Assembly (NCBI GenBank): GCA_026005055.1
Contig: BPKI01000001.1
Span: 558,001 to 622,000 of the forward strand
DNA length: 64,000 bases
Source of the DNA: Lysobacterales bacterium
Lineage (GTDB): Bacteria > Pseudomonadota > Gammaproteobacteria > Xanthomonadales > BPKI01
Direction: 5' to 3'
The notes under the pieces were generated by a model. That model had not been told where the DNA came from, did not search any database, and worked only from the letters and a program-made list of their open reading frames with translations. Below, in pieces: positions 25,275 through 34,068 of this stretch. The number at the start of each line of letters is the position of its first letter. The first letter of the stretch is position 1. The position numbers and the translations under genes are program-made.

Positions 25275-28200
25275 TCAGCGCCGCCCGCGCGCGGCGGGGG
25301 CGAGCTTGGAAAGCAAGGCATGGAGCTTGATCGCGCTGACCGGTTTGGCGAGCAAGGGCCAGCCGAGCGCCTGACAGCGGGCGGCCAGCGCAGGAGAGCG
25401 GTCTGCGCTCATCAGTGCCACCGCGCGTTTCTCGGCGATCCGCTCGGCAAGCTCAAGGCCCGCCGCCTCGCGAACGAGGTGCACGTCGATGAGGGCGAGA
25501 TCGATCGCTTCCGCGGCCGCCAGCGCCTCCTCTTCCGTCGTGGCGATCCTCGCCTCGACCGACCAGGTGGCGAGCAAGGAGGCGATGCCCTCCGCCAAGA
25601 CCCGCTCATCGTCCACGACCAGGACCTTGAGTCCGGCCAGCGAGCGCTCCGGCACTGCGGCTTCGGGCGCCGCATCGGGAGCAGGTGCCGTCGGCACCTC
25701 GACCGCGAAGACGGTCCCGCGCCCTGGCCGCGAGCGCATCGCGATGCGGTGACCGAGCAAAGCCGCGAGCCTTTCCGCGATCGCAAGCCCGAGGCCGAGG
25801 CCGGGGGATCCGGAGGCAGCATCGCCGCGGCGGAAGGGCTCGAAGATGCGGCTCTGCTCCCCCTCGGGGATGCCAGGGCCCGTATCCCACACCTCGATGC
25901 GAAGCTTCGTGCCGCGTCTGCGCGCGGCGAGCAGGATGCCGCCGCGGTGGGTGTAACGCAGGGCATTGGCGAGGAAGTTCTGCACGATCCGGCGAAGCAG
26001 CCCGGGGTCGCTTTCGATCCAAGCCGGACAGGGGCGGTATCGCAGGGAAAGATCCTTGTCTTTGGCCAGGGCCGCGGCCTCGCGCGCGAGCGGCTCGAGC
26101 CAATCGCCTGCGGCAAAGACGGTGACGCTCGGCTTGAGCGTCCCACCCTCGAGGCGGGCGATCTCGAGCAGGCTCGAGAGCAGGGTCTCGCTCGCCGAGA
26201 GCGCTTGGCTGAGCGAGATCGCAAGATCCCTTTCCGCCCGCGCCTCGAGCCTCAAGGCGAGCGAATCGGCGAAGAGCTGCGCGGCATTGAGCGGCTGCAC
26301 CAGATCGTGGCTGACCGCGGCGAGGAAGCGCGATTTCTCGGCATTGGCGCGCTCAGCGGCGAGGCGCGCCTGTTCCGCCTCGCGGGTGCGTTCGGCGACC
26401 CTCTGCTCGAGGCTTTCGAGGGTCTGCCGCAGTTGCTCTTCGATCCGGCGGAAGGCGGTGACATCGGTGAAGGTCGCGACGTAGCCGCCCCCAGGCATCG
26501 GATTGCCGCGGATCTCGATGATCGAGCCGTCGGCGAATCGGCGTTCGCTCACGTAAGGCGTGCCTGCGCGCATGTGCGCGAGGCGCTTGTCGACTTCCGC
26601 CTCGATCGCCGCCGGCGCCAGCCCGAGACGCCGCAGATTGTGCGCGATCAGGGCCGCCACGGGCGTACCGGGCCGCAGCAGCTCGGCGGGAAAGGCGAAG
26701 AGCTCGGCATAGCGTCGGTTCCAGGCCACCAGCCGGAACTCCCGATCGACCACGCTGATCCCCTGGCTCATGTTCTCAAGCGCCGTCACCAGCAGGGTTT
26801 GGTTGAAACGGGCGTGCTCGGTGGCTTCGTCGACGATCTCCGCCACCCGCTGAAGGGGCGCAGGCAGACGCCGGGCGGCGGCATCGAGCAGCAGACGCGC
26901 CGAGCTCTGGCCGAGCACAGCGGCCAGCGCGTTCTCGATCTCGGCCTCATCGGCGGACTCGCCGGCGAAGAGCCGGTGCGAAGCCTCCGCGCCGAGGAAG
27001 CGCTCGGCGAGGGCGCGCAGTTCCGCCGTCGGCAGCGGACGGCGCGGTCTGAGGCGTTGGCCGCGGTCGAGCAGGGCTGCGATCGCGGTGCTCGCCACGT
27101 TGATGCCGAGGCTGAGGAGTACCGCCCGACTGATGCGATCGAGTTCGCCCAAGCCGAAGAGCGATTGAGGGGCGAGCCAGGAGGGAAGGCCCGCGAGGCT
27201 CTCGGCGGCGCTCGGCCACATCGGCAGGATCAGCACGTAGCTCCAGGTCAGGACGCCGGCGAGGATCCCCGCGGCCACCGCACGTGCCGGCAGGTTGGGC
27301 CGGTAGATGGCGATCCATGCGGCGGGTGCGAGCTGGGCGAAGGCCGAGAAAGCGAGCGAGCCGAGATCGGCTAGGGCCGCGCTCTGACCGAGGGCGCGGC
27401 TGTAGAGCCAGCTTGCGAAAAGCACCAAGGCGATGGCGATGCGTCGCTCGATCAGGACGATGCCGCGCAAGTCTCCGGAAGCACCGAGCCTGCGCTCGAT
27501 CGCAAGCGGCGCAAGCCAGTGGTTGCCGATCATGATCGAAAGCGCCAGGCTGGCCAGGATCACCATGCCGGTGGCCGCCGAGAGGCCGCCGAGGAAAGCG
27601 AGCAAGGCGAGCCCGCTTCGGCCCTCGGCGAGCGGCAGGGCGAGGACGTAGAGATCCGCCGGCAGGTGCTCGCCGAAGGTCTGCAACCCCGCCCCCGCGA
27701 GGATTGGAATCGGCAGGGCGACGAGCAGCAGATAGAGGGGAAACGCCACCCGCGCCTTTCGGAAATCATCGGGCCTACGGCACTCGACCACGATGACGTG
27801 GAACTGGTGCGGCAGGGTGAAGATGACCAGGACGCCGAGCACGCAGAGCGCGAAAAACAGATCCCCGTCCGAGAAAGAAGGGATGCTCGCCGGGAGGATC
27901 GAGAGACCGGGCGTCGTGGCCAGCGCGAACAGGCCGACGGCGGCAAGTGCGAGGAGCTTGAACAGCGATTCGAAGGCTATCGCCACGATCAGCCCGCGAT
28001 TGCCTTCGCTGGCCGCGGCCCGGCGCGTGCCGAAGAGCATCGCGAAGGCCGCCATCGCGACCGCGACGTAAAAGGCGACGTCTTCCCAGGCCGCCGCCGC
28101 TTCCCGGCCCGGCGCGGGCGGGGCGAGCAGGGCATAGCTCATCGCCACCGCCTTGAGCTGAAGGGCGAGGTAAGGGACGGTTCCGAGCACCGCGATCAGG

Positions 28201-28556
28201 GTGATGAGCGCAGCCAAACCCGCGCTCTTGCCGAGACGGCCGGCGATGAAGTCGGCGATGCTCGTGGCATTGGCCGCCTTCGCGTGCTCGATCAGCCGCC
28301 TGAAGAAGGGCGCGGCGAGGAGGAACGCGAGCGCGGTGCCGAGGAAGGTGGGCGGTATCCACCAGCCGTGCCGGCCCGCCTGTCCGACGGTGCCGTAGAA
28401 GGTCCAGGCGGTGCAGTAAACCGCGAGCGAGAGGGCGTAGAGCGAAGGCCAGATCGGCTCGAGGCGGCGCGCGTAGCGCTCGCCGAGCAGGGCGACGGCG
28501 AAAAGCACGCCGACCCAAGCGAGGCCAGCGAGAATCAGCGTGCTCTGCGCGGGCAT
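25275..28556 (-). CDS. Hybrid sensor histidine kinase with sodium/solute symporter-type membrane domain
   Basis: I chose the ATG giving MPAQSTLILAGLAWVG, 22 bp inside the end of the 2H gene. Residues 1-500 are a 12 to 13-helix SSS/SLC5 transporter-like sensor (CbrA class). A PAS domain follows (NMSQGISVVDREFRLVAWN), then a coiled-coil, a HisKA box FLAAVSHDLVQPLNAA, an HATPase with NFLANALRYTHRGG, WDTGPGIPEGEQ and GLGLGLAIAERLA, and a C-terminal receiver (VLVVDDERVLAEG, phospho-Asp in ALIDVHL, Lys in LAKPVS). Kinases of this class sense carbon or nitrogen nutrients. It converges on the LuxR regulator, a likely target. Confidence 0.9.
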   Translation of the reverse strand: MPAQSTLILAGLAWVGVLFAVALLGERYARRLEPIWPSLYALSLAVYCTAWTFYGTVGQAGRHGWWIPPTFLGTALAFLLAAPFFRRLIEHAKAANATSIADFIAGRLGKSAGLAALITLIAVLGTVPYLALQLKAVAMSYALLAPPAPGREAAAAWEDVAFYVAVAMAAFAMLFGTRRAAASEGNRGLIVAIAFESLFKLLALAAVGLFALATTPGLSILPASIPSFSDGDLFFALCVLGVLVIFTLPHQFHVIVVECRRPDDFRKARVAFPLYLLLVALPIPILAGAGLQTFGEHLPADLYVLALPLAEGRSGLALLAFLGGLSAATGMVILASLALSIMIGNHWLAPLAIERRLGASGDLRGIVLIERRIAIALVLFASWLYSRALGQSAALADLGSLAFSAFAQLAPAAWIAIYRPNLPARAVAAGILAGVLTWSYVLILPMWPSAAESLAGLPSWLAPQSLFGLGELDRISRAVLLSLGINVASTAIAALLDRGQRLRPRRPLPTAELRALAERFLGAEASHRLFAGESADEAEIENALAAVLGQSSARLLLDAAARRLPAPLQRVAEIVDEATEHARFNQTLLVTALENMSQGISVVDREFRLVAWNRRYAELFAFPAELLRPGTPVAALIAHNLRRLGLAPAAIEAEVDKRLAHMRAGTPYVSERRFADGSIIEIRGNPMPGGGYVATFTDVTAFRRIEEQLRQTLESLEQRVAERTREAEQARLAAERANAEKSRFLAAVSHDLVQPLNAAQLFADSLALRLEARAERDLAISLSQALSASETLLSSLLEIARLEGGTLKPSVTVFAAGDWLEPLAREAAALAKDKDLSLRYRPCPAWIESDPGLLRRIVQNFLANALRYTHRGGILLAARRRGTKLRIEVWDTGPGIPEGEQSRIFEPFRRGDAASGSPGLGLGLAIAERLAALLGHRIAMRSRPGRGTVFAVEVPTAPAPDAAPEAAVPERSLAGLKVLVVDDERVLAEGIASLLATWSVEARIATTEEEALAAAEAIDLALIDVHLVREAAGLELAERIAEKRAVALMSADRSPALAARCQALGWPLLAKPVSAIKLHALLSKLAPAARGRR

Positions 28557-29071
28557 CGCTTCCGGGCGGGGTGAGTGGGATCGGTCAAAGCCGCTAGGCT
28601 CAGAGCCGCCGTCCTCAGCCGGCGAAATGCCTCGCGGTTGGGGATTCCGATGCCCTCCGGACACCCCGCGGTGTAAAGGGTGACGTGCGGGACCGGTTCG
28701 CCGAGGTTCACACCGCTCGCCCGTTTGAGCGCTCGCCGCAAGCGGCTTTGATCGGGCTGCCGAATGAGCTGGACGATGCTGCGCTCTTTGCCGGCTTCGC
28801 TCCCACGTTCGATGAGCCACAGCCGCCGCGTCCAGCGGAAGCGGAAACGGAAACGCGCGAGCCAGCGATCGAGCTCACGCGCATCGAGCCCGGCTTCGGC
28901 CAGCGCCTCGATTTGCACGCGCGAGAGCAGGGTGATGTGCAGTTCCGTCTTGGCTCGGTAGCGAATCCCCCCCACGAGGGGTTCGAGCTCCGCGCTCCAC
29001 GTCGGTGCCGCGAGGATCGGCAACACGATGCTGCCTCGGGCGCTTCGGATGAGGGGCTGCGGGCGGGGCAT
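28535..29071 (-). CDS. 2H phosphoesterase superfamily protein (2'-5' RNA ligase-like fold)
   Basis: This 178-residue protein has two well-spaced HxT motifs, LHITLLS near residue 45 and PHVTLYT near residue 127. They are the signature of 2H phosphoesterases (RNA ligase/cyclic phosphodiesterase fold). The spacing of about 80 residues and the overall length suit this superfamily. The C-terminal 7 codons or so overlap the start of the kinase gene, so the two should be translationally coupled. The substrate may be a 2',3'-cyclic or 2'-5' phosphate, but this is not determinable here. Confidence 0.7.
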   Translation of the reverse strand: MPRPQPLIRSARGSIVLPILAAPTWSAELEPLVGGIRYRAKTELHITLLSRVQIEALAEAGLDARELDRWLARFRFRFRWTRRLWLIERGSEAGKERSIVQLIRQPDQSRLRRALKRASGVNLGEPVPHVTLYTAGCPEGIGIPNREAFRRLRTAALSLAALTDPTHPARKRCPRRAR

Positions 29072-29127
29072 CGCACGAGGACTTCAGGGGACTTGCATTG
29101 TGCCCGGCTCGCCCCGAGAGTGGTGCG

Positions 29128-29892
29128 ATGGAGATTCCCGCCGAGCAGCGCCGCGCCGATCGCTTGCGCATCGCCAAGGCGCTTCTGATCGCCGCCACCG
29201 TTCTGCTTTTTTTGTGGTGGGTGCGCGCCGTCGAATGGGTGCTCGGGCGGCCGTTGGCGATGCTCGGCGTGATTCCCCGCGATCCCGCGGGGCTCGTTGG
29301 GGTGGTTTTCGCGCCATTGGTGCATGGCTCTTTCGAGCATCTGGTGGCGAATAGCCTCGGCGTCTTCGCGCTTGGCGCGCTTTCGATCTACGGTTATCCG
29401 CGGGCGCTCCTGATCGCCTTGCCGCTGATCTGGCTGGGCAGCGGTTTTGGCGTCTGGCTTTTTGCGCGCGATTCCGTCCATCTTGGGGCGAGCGGCATCA
29501 CCCATGGGCTGATGTTTTTCCTGTTCACTCTCGGTTTGCTGCGCCGCGACAGGCTGGCGATGGCGGTGGCGCTCATCGCCTTCTTTCTGTTCGGCGGCAT
29601 GCTCCTGACCATCTTTCCTCGGGAGCCGGGTGTGTCCTGGGAATACCACCTCTTCGGCGCCCTCTTCGGGGTCATGGCGGCGGTCCTCACCCGCCGCCTC
29701 GATCCACCCCCGCCCGAGCCGCTTTACAGTTGGGACCTCGAGCCGGAGGAGGAAGAAATCAGGGATGAGGAGTATGAGCTTCCCCGGCCCGAGGCGGTGC
29801 CGGTGCTGTGGAAGAGGGAGGCCGAGCCGCGCGGGGTGCTGATTCCTTTCCCATCCCGCCAGCGCGAGGAAAGCTCCGATCGCGGCGCCTGA
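29128..29892 (+). CDS. Rhomboid-family intramembrane serine protease
   Basis: About six transmembrane segments lie between residues 15 and 195. HGSFEHLVANS matches the rhomboid HxxxxHxxxN box. The catalytic serine is in HLGASGITHGL (GxSG) and the catalytic histidine in WEYHLFGALFG. The C-terminal tail of about 55 residues is acidic and hydrophilic (DLEPEEEEIRDEEYELP). The start is ATG at 29128; an upstream GTG adds ten residues without homology. The substrate is unknown. An IS30 element begins about 25 bp after the stop. Confidence 0.85.
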   Translation: MEIPAEQRRADRLRIAKALLIAATVLLFLWWVRAVEWVLGRPLAMLGVIPRDPAGLVGVVFAPLVHGSFEHLVANSLGVFALGALSIYGYPRALLIALPLIWLGSGFGVWLFARDSVHLGASGITHGLMFFLFTLGLLRRDRLAMAVALIAFFLFGGMLLTIFPREPGVSWEYHLFGALFGVMAAVLTRRLDPPPPEPLYSWDLEPEEEEIRDEEYELPRPEAVPVLWKREAEPRGVLIPFPSRQREESSDRGA

Positions 29893-29915
29893 AGCGTTTT
29901 CCGGGTGCTTGCACG

Positions 29916-31063
29916 GGGCGGTGTCAACCACCAAGTGCAACAGCGGAATCACTGAAGGGAGTGGCTGGCTTGGGTGAGCTTTTCCAGCATGGCCTGGTAG
30001 ACGGCGATCGGAGGGTAGAAGCCGTGGATGGCGCGCGGGCGGTTGTTGAGCCGGTCGGCGATCGCATCGAGCTCTTCCTGGCTGTAGACCGACAGGTCCG
30101 TGCCCTTGGGCAGGTACTGGCGCAGCAGACCGTTGATGTTCTCGCAACTGCCCCGCTGCCACGGACTGCGCGGGTCGCAGAAGTAGACCCGGATGCCGGT
30201 GGCCTCAGTCAGCTCCGGGTGGCGCGCCATTTCCTTGCCGCGGTCGTAGGTCAGGGTCTTGCGCATCGGCTCAGCAATGCTGCGCAGCTTGGCGGTGAAG
30301 CCCTCCAGGGCCGAGGCTGCCGTGGCATCCTTGAGCTTGGCCAGCATCACCAGACGCGAGCTGCGCTCGACCAACACCCCAACGGCCGAGCGGTTGGCCG
30401 CCCCCTTGAGCAGATCGCCTTCCCAGTGCCCCGGGAAAGCCCGCTCGTTGGCCTCGGGCGGACGCAGGTGGATGCTGACCGCCTCGGGCAGCTGGCCACG
30501 CCGGTCCTGGCCTCGCGAGCGCGGCATGCGCTTGGCTTGCGCACGCCTCAGACAGGCGATGAGTTCCTTGCGCAGCTCACCGCGCGGCATCGCGTAGATG
30601 CAGTTGTAGATGGTCTCGTGCGAGACGCGGCGATCCAGATCGTCGGGCCACATGCGCCTGAGTGTGCCGGCAATCTGAGACGGCGACCAGCCCTCCAGCA
30701 GGAAGTGGTGCACCACGCCGAAGAGCACACCGTCTTCGGAGAGCTTGCGGCTGCGTCGGCGCTTGAGCCGCATCACATGGGCACGCGCCCCGGCTGCCCG
30801 CGCGTCATAAGTGCTGCTGCCTGCCGGCACGAAGGCCGCGCGCTGCGGCCAGTCCAGCGCTCGCCGGATCTCGCGCGTGATCGTCGACGGCGAGCGTTGC
30901 AGCGTGCGGGCAATGCTGCGAGCCGAGCAGCCCTGCTGCAGCATGATCATGATGGTGGCGCGCTCTTCGGCGCTCAAGTGCTGGTAGCGGGTTCCCATGG
31001 GTCGGCGGCAGGGTCGGGTACAAGGCAGATCAGGGGTGTTGCACTTGATTATTGACTCCGCCC
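29916..31063 (-). mobile_element. IS30-family insertion sequence
   Basis: The element is about 1.15 kb with imperfect terminal inverted repeats. The left end, GGGCGG at 29916-29921 then TGTCAACCACCAAGTGCAACA, matches the complement of the right end at 31037-31063 except for four positions. It carries one transposase gene on the minus strand that fills most of the element. The short target duplication cannot be fixed exactly by eye. It sits between the rhomboid gene and an unrelated membrane-protein gene and interrupts no recognisable reading frame. Confidence 0.85.
29949..30998 (-). CDS. IS30-family transposase
   Basis: The N-terminal helix-turn-helix reads LSAEERATIMIMLQQGCSAR and SIARTLQRSPSTITREIRR. 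The C-terminal catalytic core of the IS30 DDE type shows HWEGDLLKG (first Asp), LTYDRGKEMARH (second Asp) and YFCDPRSPWQRGSCENINGL (Glu in the last motif). The GSCENINGLLRQYLPKG stretch is diagnostic of IS30. The 349-residue frame is intact, so the element may still be active. Base composition is less GC-rich than flanking genes. Confidence 0.95.
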   Translation of the reverse strand: MGTRYQHLSAEERATIMIMLQQGCSARSIARTLQRSPSTITREIRRALDWPQRAAFVPAGSSTYDARAAGARAHVMRLKRRRSRKLSEDGVLFGVVHHFLLEGWSPSQIAGTLRRMWPDDLDRRVSHETIYNCIYAMPRGELRKELIACLRRAQAKRMPRSRGQDRRGQLPEAVSIHLRPPEANERAFPGHWEGDLLKGAANRSAVGVLVERSSRLVMLAKLKDATAASALEGFTAKLRSIAEPMRKTLTYDRGKEMARHPELTEATGIRVYFCDPRSPWQRGSCENINGLLRQYLPKGTDLSVYSQEELDAIADRLNNRPRAIHGFYPPIAVYQAMLEKLTQASHSLQ

Positions 31064-31107
31064 GGCATTATTTTTGATCGCGCTCGGCCTTCGCCTGCGG
31101 AGGATGG

Positions 31108-31854
31108 ATGGACTGGCTGATGGCCTTCCGGGCTTTCGCCTTGTTCCTTCTGTTGGCATGGTGGTTCTTCGGGATCGTCGCGATCGCCGGGGGCCAGGAC
31201 AGGAAGCTCGTGCCCATTCGCTGGGGAGCGTTGACGGGGGCTTGCGGCATCACCCTTTTCGCCTTTCAGGAAGAGCTGCCCCGCCCGCTGTCCTTCGTTC
31301 TCGGCAACGCCTTGATGGTGCTTTCCCCTTTTCTCATCGCCCAGGGCCTGTGGGGTCTTTCCGGCCGGGTGTCTTCCCGCCTTTTGGTCGCGGCACCGCC
31401 GGCGGCGATGGCGGCCGTCGGTTTTCGCTGGGGCCTGCAAGAAGAACTCTTCGCGCCGCGCTTCCTCGCGAGTTCGGCGCTACTGGCGCTCGGCCTCGCG
31501 CACGGTCTTCGTAGTGCAGTTCACTTGCCCAAGCGCTGGCTCAGTCGCCTGCTCGCCTTCATCATGGGCTACCTGGTGCTGGTGCTGATCGCGCGCATCG
31601 TGGTCAAGCTGGGGCTCGGGGTGCCCTGGGGTTCCGCGTTCGATCCGCATCCGGCCAATGCCATCATCCTCGGCGCCCTGATGTTCGGTTTGGCCTTCCT
31701 CGCTCTGGGGCTGAGCATCCTTTTCTTCGAGCATCTCCCACGGGCCGATCCCGCTCAGGGGGAGCGCCCGCAGCGCGTGGGCGGACCCTCCCCTCTCACC
31801 GGCCGTAGTAAAGCCGCTCCCAGCGGCTTTGACGATCCCGCGCCTCGCGGATGA
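31108..31854 (+). CDS. Seven-helix membrane protein of unknown function
   Basis: Start ATG has a GCGGAGG ribosome site just upstream. The first 215 residues contain six to seven hydrophobic helices (ALFLLLAWWFFGIVAIAGG, LGNALMVLSPFLIAQGLWGL, ILGALMFGLAFLALGLSILFF). The layout is like the sensor modules usually found in front of GGDEF domains, but no catalytic domain follows. The tail is short and hydrophilic. The last 59 bp overlap the convergent hydroxylase gene. The IS30 element lies 45 bp upstream and may have replaced or displaced its promoter. Confidence 0.6.
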   Translation: MDWLMAFRAFALFLLLAWWFFGIVAIAGGQDRKLVPIRWGALTGACGITLFAFQEELPRPLSFVLGNALMVLSPFLIAQGLWGLSGRVSSRLLVAAPPAAMAAVGFRWGLQEELFAPRFLASSALLALGLAHGLRSAVHLPKRWLSRLLAFIMGYLVLVLIARIVVKLGLGVPWGSAFDPHPANAIILGALMFGLAFLALGLSILFFEHLPRADPAQGERPQRVGGPSPLTGRSKAAPSGFDDPAPRG

Positions 31855-32557
31855 GGGGGGTGAAGACGGCGCTCTTCAGCACTGCCCGGTTGATGAGATT
31901 CCAGGGCTTCCGGCAGGGGCGCTCGACGTCGAGGAAGAGTACGGCGCGAAGGCCATCGGTGTCGTTGTGCACCTGGTGCGGATAAACATCATCGAAGACC
32001 AGACAGCGGCCTTCCTCCCAGTGCCGCCGCTCGCCGCCCACTTCGATCCAGCAGCGCTCCTTCGGTTCAGGCACGATCAGCCCGAGGTGCACGCGCAGGA
32101 CGCCGTTGTAAGGGCCACGGTGGGGCGGAATGCGCTTGCCCGGTTCGAGGATGGAAAAAAAGGCGGTGTAGAGCCCGGGGATGGCGGCGAGGGCTCGTGC
32201 CGTTTCCGGGCAGCGCGCCAGATTGGCTTCGCTGCGCAGGCCGTAGCCGAGGAACATGAAAGTCTTCCAGCGCTCGTCGGTGGTGATGGTGGCCACTTCG
32301 GGCGTGATGTCCTGGAAGTTGGGCAGGCGGTGGCGCTCGGGCAGCAAGGCCTCGAGCTCCCGCCGGATCGCAGGAGTGGCCGCTTCGAGCACCGGGATCC
32401 AGGGGAAGATCTCGGGCGGGAAGAAGGGGCCGGGACCCACGGCGGAGGCGGCGAGCAGGCGCCGCTGCAGGCGGTCGATGAAGCCTCGGGCGAGCCGACC
32501 GATCCGGGTCGTCGGAGGATTGAGTTCGGGGGCGACGTAGGGGTCGTTGGCGATCAT
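31796..32557 (-). CDS. Aspartyl/asparaginyl beta-hydroxylase family protein
   Basis: This is a non-haem iron, 2-oxoglutarate-dependent hydroxylase of the AspH/LpxO type. The first metal histidine is in PPHRGPYNGVLRVHLGL and the second in VFDDVYPHQVHNDTDG. RAVLFLDVERP carries the 2-oxoglutarate-binding Arg. Members hydroxylate Asp/Asn residues in proteins or the lipid A acyl chain; which applies here is unclear. Its length of 253 residues is typical for soluble bacterial members. It is followed on the same strand by no other gene within range and overlaps its convergent neighbour. Confidence 0.85.
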   Translation of the reverse strand: MIANDPYVAPELNPPTTRIGRLARGFIDRLQRRLLAASAVGPGPFFPPEIFPWIPVLEAATPAIRRELEALLPERHRLPNFQDITPEVATITTDERWKTFMFLGYGLRSEANLARCPETARALAAIPGLYTAFFSILEPGKRIPPHRGPYNGVLRVHLGLIVPEPKERCWIEVGGERRHWEEGRCLVFDDVYPHQVHNDTDGLRAVLFLDVERPCRKPWNLINRAVLKSAVFTPLIREARDRQSRWERLYYGR

Positions 32558-32561
32558 CGGC

Positions 32562-33053
32562 TCACTCCGCGAGCAGGCGTTGTGCGGCGCTCAGCGGCAG
32601 GCCGCGCGCGCGCTTGACGGTGGCCAGGACGAAGCTCGAGTTGACGTCGGCGACGCCGGCGGTGTCGAGCAAACGCTCCATGACGAAGCGGGAGAAATGC
32701 TCGAGATCGGCCACATGGACGTGGAGCATGAAATCCATATCGCCGGTCAGCGCCCAGCAAGCGACCACCTCTTCCCATGCGGCGATGGCCTCGGTGAAGC
32801 GCTTCACCGAGGCGGTGCCATGCTTCTCAAGCTGGACTCGGACGAAGGCCTCCAGGCGCAGCCCGATCTTGTGCGGATCCACCCGGGCGCCGTAGCCCTG
32901 GATGACACCGCTTTGCTCCAAGCGCTGCACCCGTCGCAAGGAGGCCGAGGGTGAAAGCGAAACGCGCTCGGCGAGCTCGGCATTGCTGATCCGAGCCTCC
33001 CGCTGGAGTTCGGCGAGGATGCGCAAGTCGATGCGATCCAGAGCAATGTTCAT
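32562..33053 (-). CDS. Lrp/AsnC-family transcriptional regulator
   Basis: The ATG used gives MNIALDRIDLRILAELQREAR, the conserved start of the family. An upstream in-frame codon adds eight non-conserved residues. The winged helix (ISNAELAERVSLSPSASLRRVQRLEQSGVI) is followed by the RAM ligand-binding domain (GDMDFMLHVHVADLEHFSRFV). It is divergent from phhA with about 127 bp between, so control of phenylalanine hydroxylase in response to an aromatic amino acid is likely by position. It lies 4 bp upstream of the hydroxylase gene and may be co-transcribed with it. Confidence 0.9.
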   Translation of the reverse strand: MNIALDRIDLRILAELQREARISNAELAERVSLSPSASLRRVQRLEQSGVIQGYGARVDPHKIGLRLEAFVRVQLEKHGTASVKRFTEAIAAWEEVVACWALTGDMDFMLHVHVADLEHFSRFVMERLLDTAGVADVNSSFVLATVKRARGLPLSAAQRLLAE

Positions 33054-33102
33054 CGGAAGCTCGGGTGGTCCATGCAAGAAACTTGCTCATTATGGCGGAC
33101 CT

Positions 33103-33127
33103 CGCAACGGTTTGCAACGAAATTGCG
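33103..33127. promoter_or_regulatory. Candidate Lrp-type operator between lrp and phhA
   Basis: Between the divergent genes there is a dyad with arms CGCAA (33103-33107) and TTGCG (33123-33127) around a central TTGCAA (33112-33117). The repeated GCAA/TTGC half-sites at regular spacing suit an Lrp/AsnC dimer. This is a motif reading only. Confidence 0.35.
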
Positions 33128-33180
33128 CGGCCTCCACGCTATCCTGCCCGCATCTGCCGATGCTCGTGGGAGGGTTTGCC

Positions 33181-34068
33181 GTGCTCCAGCCGCGTCGCGT
33201 CGAACACCAGATCACCGACAAGGGTGTCGTGCCCGTTTACACCACCGCGGTCGTGGAACAGCCTTGGGAGAGCTACGAAGAGACCGATCACGAGGTCTGG
33301 GCAAGGCTCTTCCACCGGCAACTCGAAATCCTGCCCGGCCGCGCCTGCGACGAGCACCTCGAGGCGCTCTCCCGCTTCGGCATGTCGGCCGAGCGCATCC
33401 CGCGCTTTTCCGAGATCAACGCCGTCCTCGAACCGGCCACCGGCTGGCGGATCATCGGGGTCGAGGGGCTTCTGCCCGAGCTGGTGTTCTTCGAGCACCT
33501 CGCCAATCGGCGCTTTCCGGTGACCTGGTGGATCCGCCGGCCGGAGCAGATCGATTACATCAGCGAGCCGGATCTATTCCACGACCTGTTCGGGCATGTG
33601 CCCCTTCTGCTCAATCCGGTCTTCGCCGACTACATGCAGGCCTACGGCCGAGGGGGGCTCAAGGCGCATGGCATCGGGCCCCATGCCCTCACCATGCTGA
33701 CCCGGCTCTACTGGTACACGGTGGAGTTCGGGCTGATCGACACGCCGAAGGGGCTTCGCATCTACGGCTCGGGGATCGTGAGCTCGAAAGGGGAGTCGAT
33801 CTACTGCCTCGAGTCGCCCGCGCCCAACCGCATCGGCTTCGATCTCGAGCGGATCATGCGCACCCGCTACCGGATCGATACCTACCAAAAGACCTATTTC
33901 GTGATCGATTCCTTCGACCAGCTCTTTGCCGCCACCCGCCCGGATTTCACGCCGATCTACGCGCGCTTGAAGGACCTGCCGGCGATCCCCGCAGGCGAGG
34001 TGCTCGCCAGCGACCGCGTGATCCATCGCGGCACCGGCGAGGGCTGGACGGCGGAGGGGGACGTCTGA
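33181..34068 (+). CDS. phhA: Phenylalanine 4-hydroxylase (monomeric, bacterial type)
   Basis: This pterin-dependent iron enzyme converts L-phenylalanine to tyrosine. Iron ligands are the two His of DLFHDLFGHVPLL and the Glu in YWYTVEFGL. Other landmarks are FPVTWWIRRPEQIDYI and GSGIVSSKGESIYCL. A start at GTG 33181 is favoured by a GGGAGGG six bases upstream; ATG 33160 in the same frame is possible. The regulatory ACT domain of animal enzymes is absent, as in other bacteria. It is divergently paired with an Lrp-type regulator. No pterin carbinolamine dehydratase gene (phhB) is adjacent. Confidence 0.93.
   Translation: MLQPRRVEHQITDKGVVPVYTTAVVEQPWESYEETDHEVWARLFHRQLEILPGRACDEHLEALSRFGMSAERIPRFSEINAVLEPATGWRIIGVEGLLPELVFFEHLANRRFPVTWWIRRPEQIDYISEPDLFHDLFGHVPLLLNPVFADYMQAYGRGGLKAHGIGPHALTMLTRLYWYTVEFGLIDTPKGLRIYGSGIVSSKGESIYCLESPAPNRIGFDLERIMRTRYRIDTYQKTYFVIDSFDQLFAATRPDFTPIYARLKDLPAIPAGEVLASDRVIHRGTGEGWTAEGDV

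Noticed and set aside
25320-27374. 684-codon plus-strand open frame
   Set aside because: It is antisense to the hybrid kinase, which has clear PAS, HisKA, HATPase and receiver motifs.
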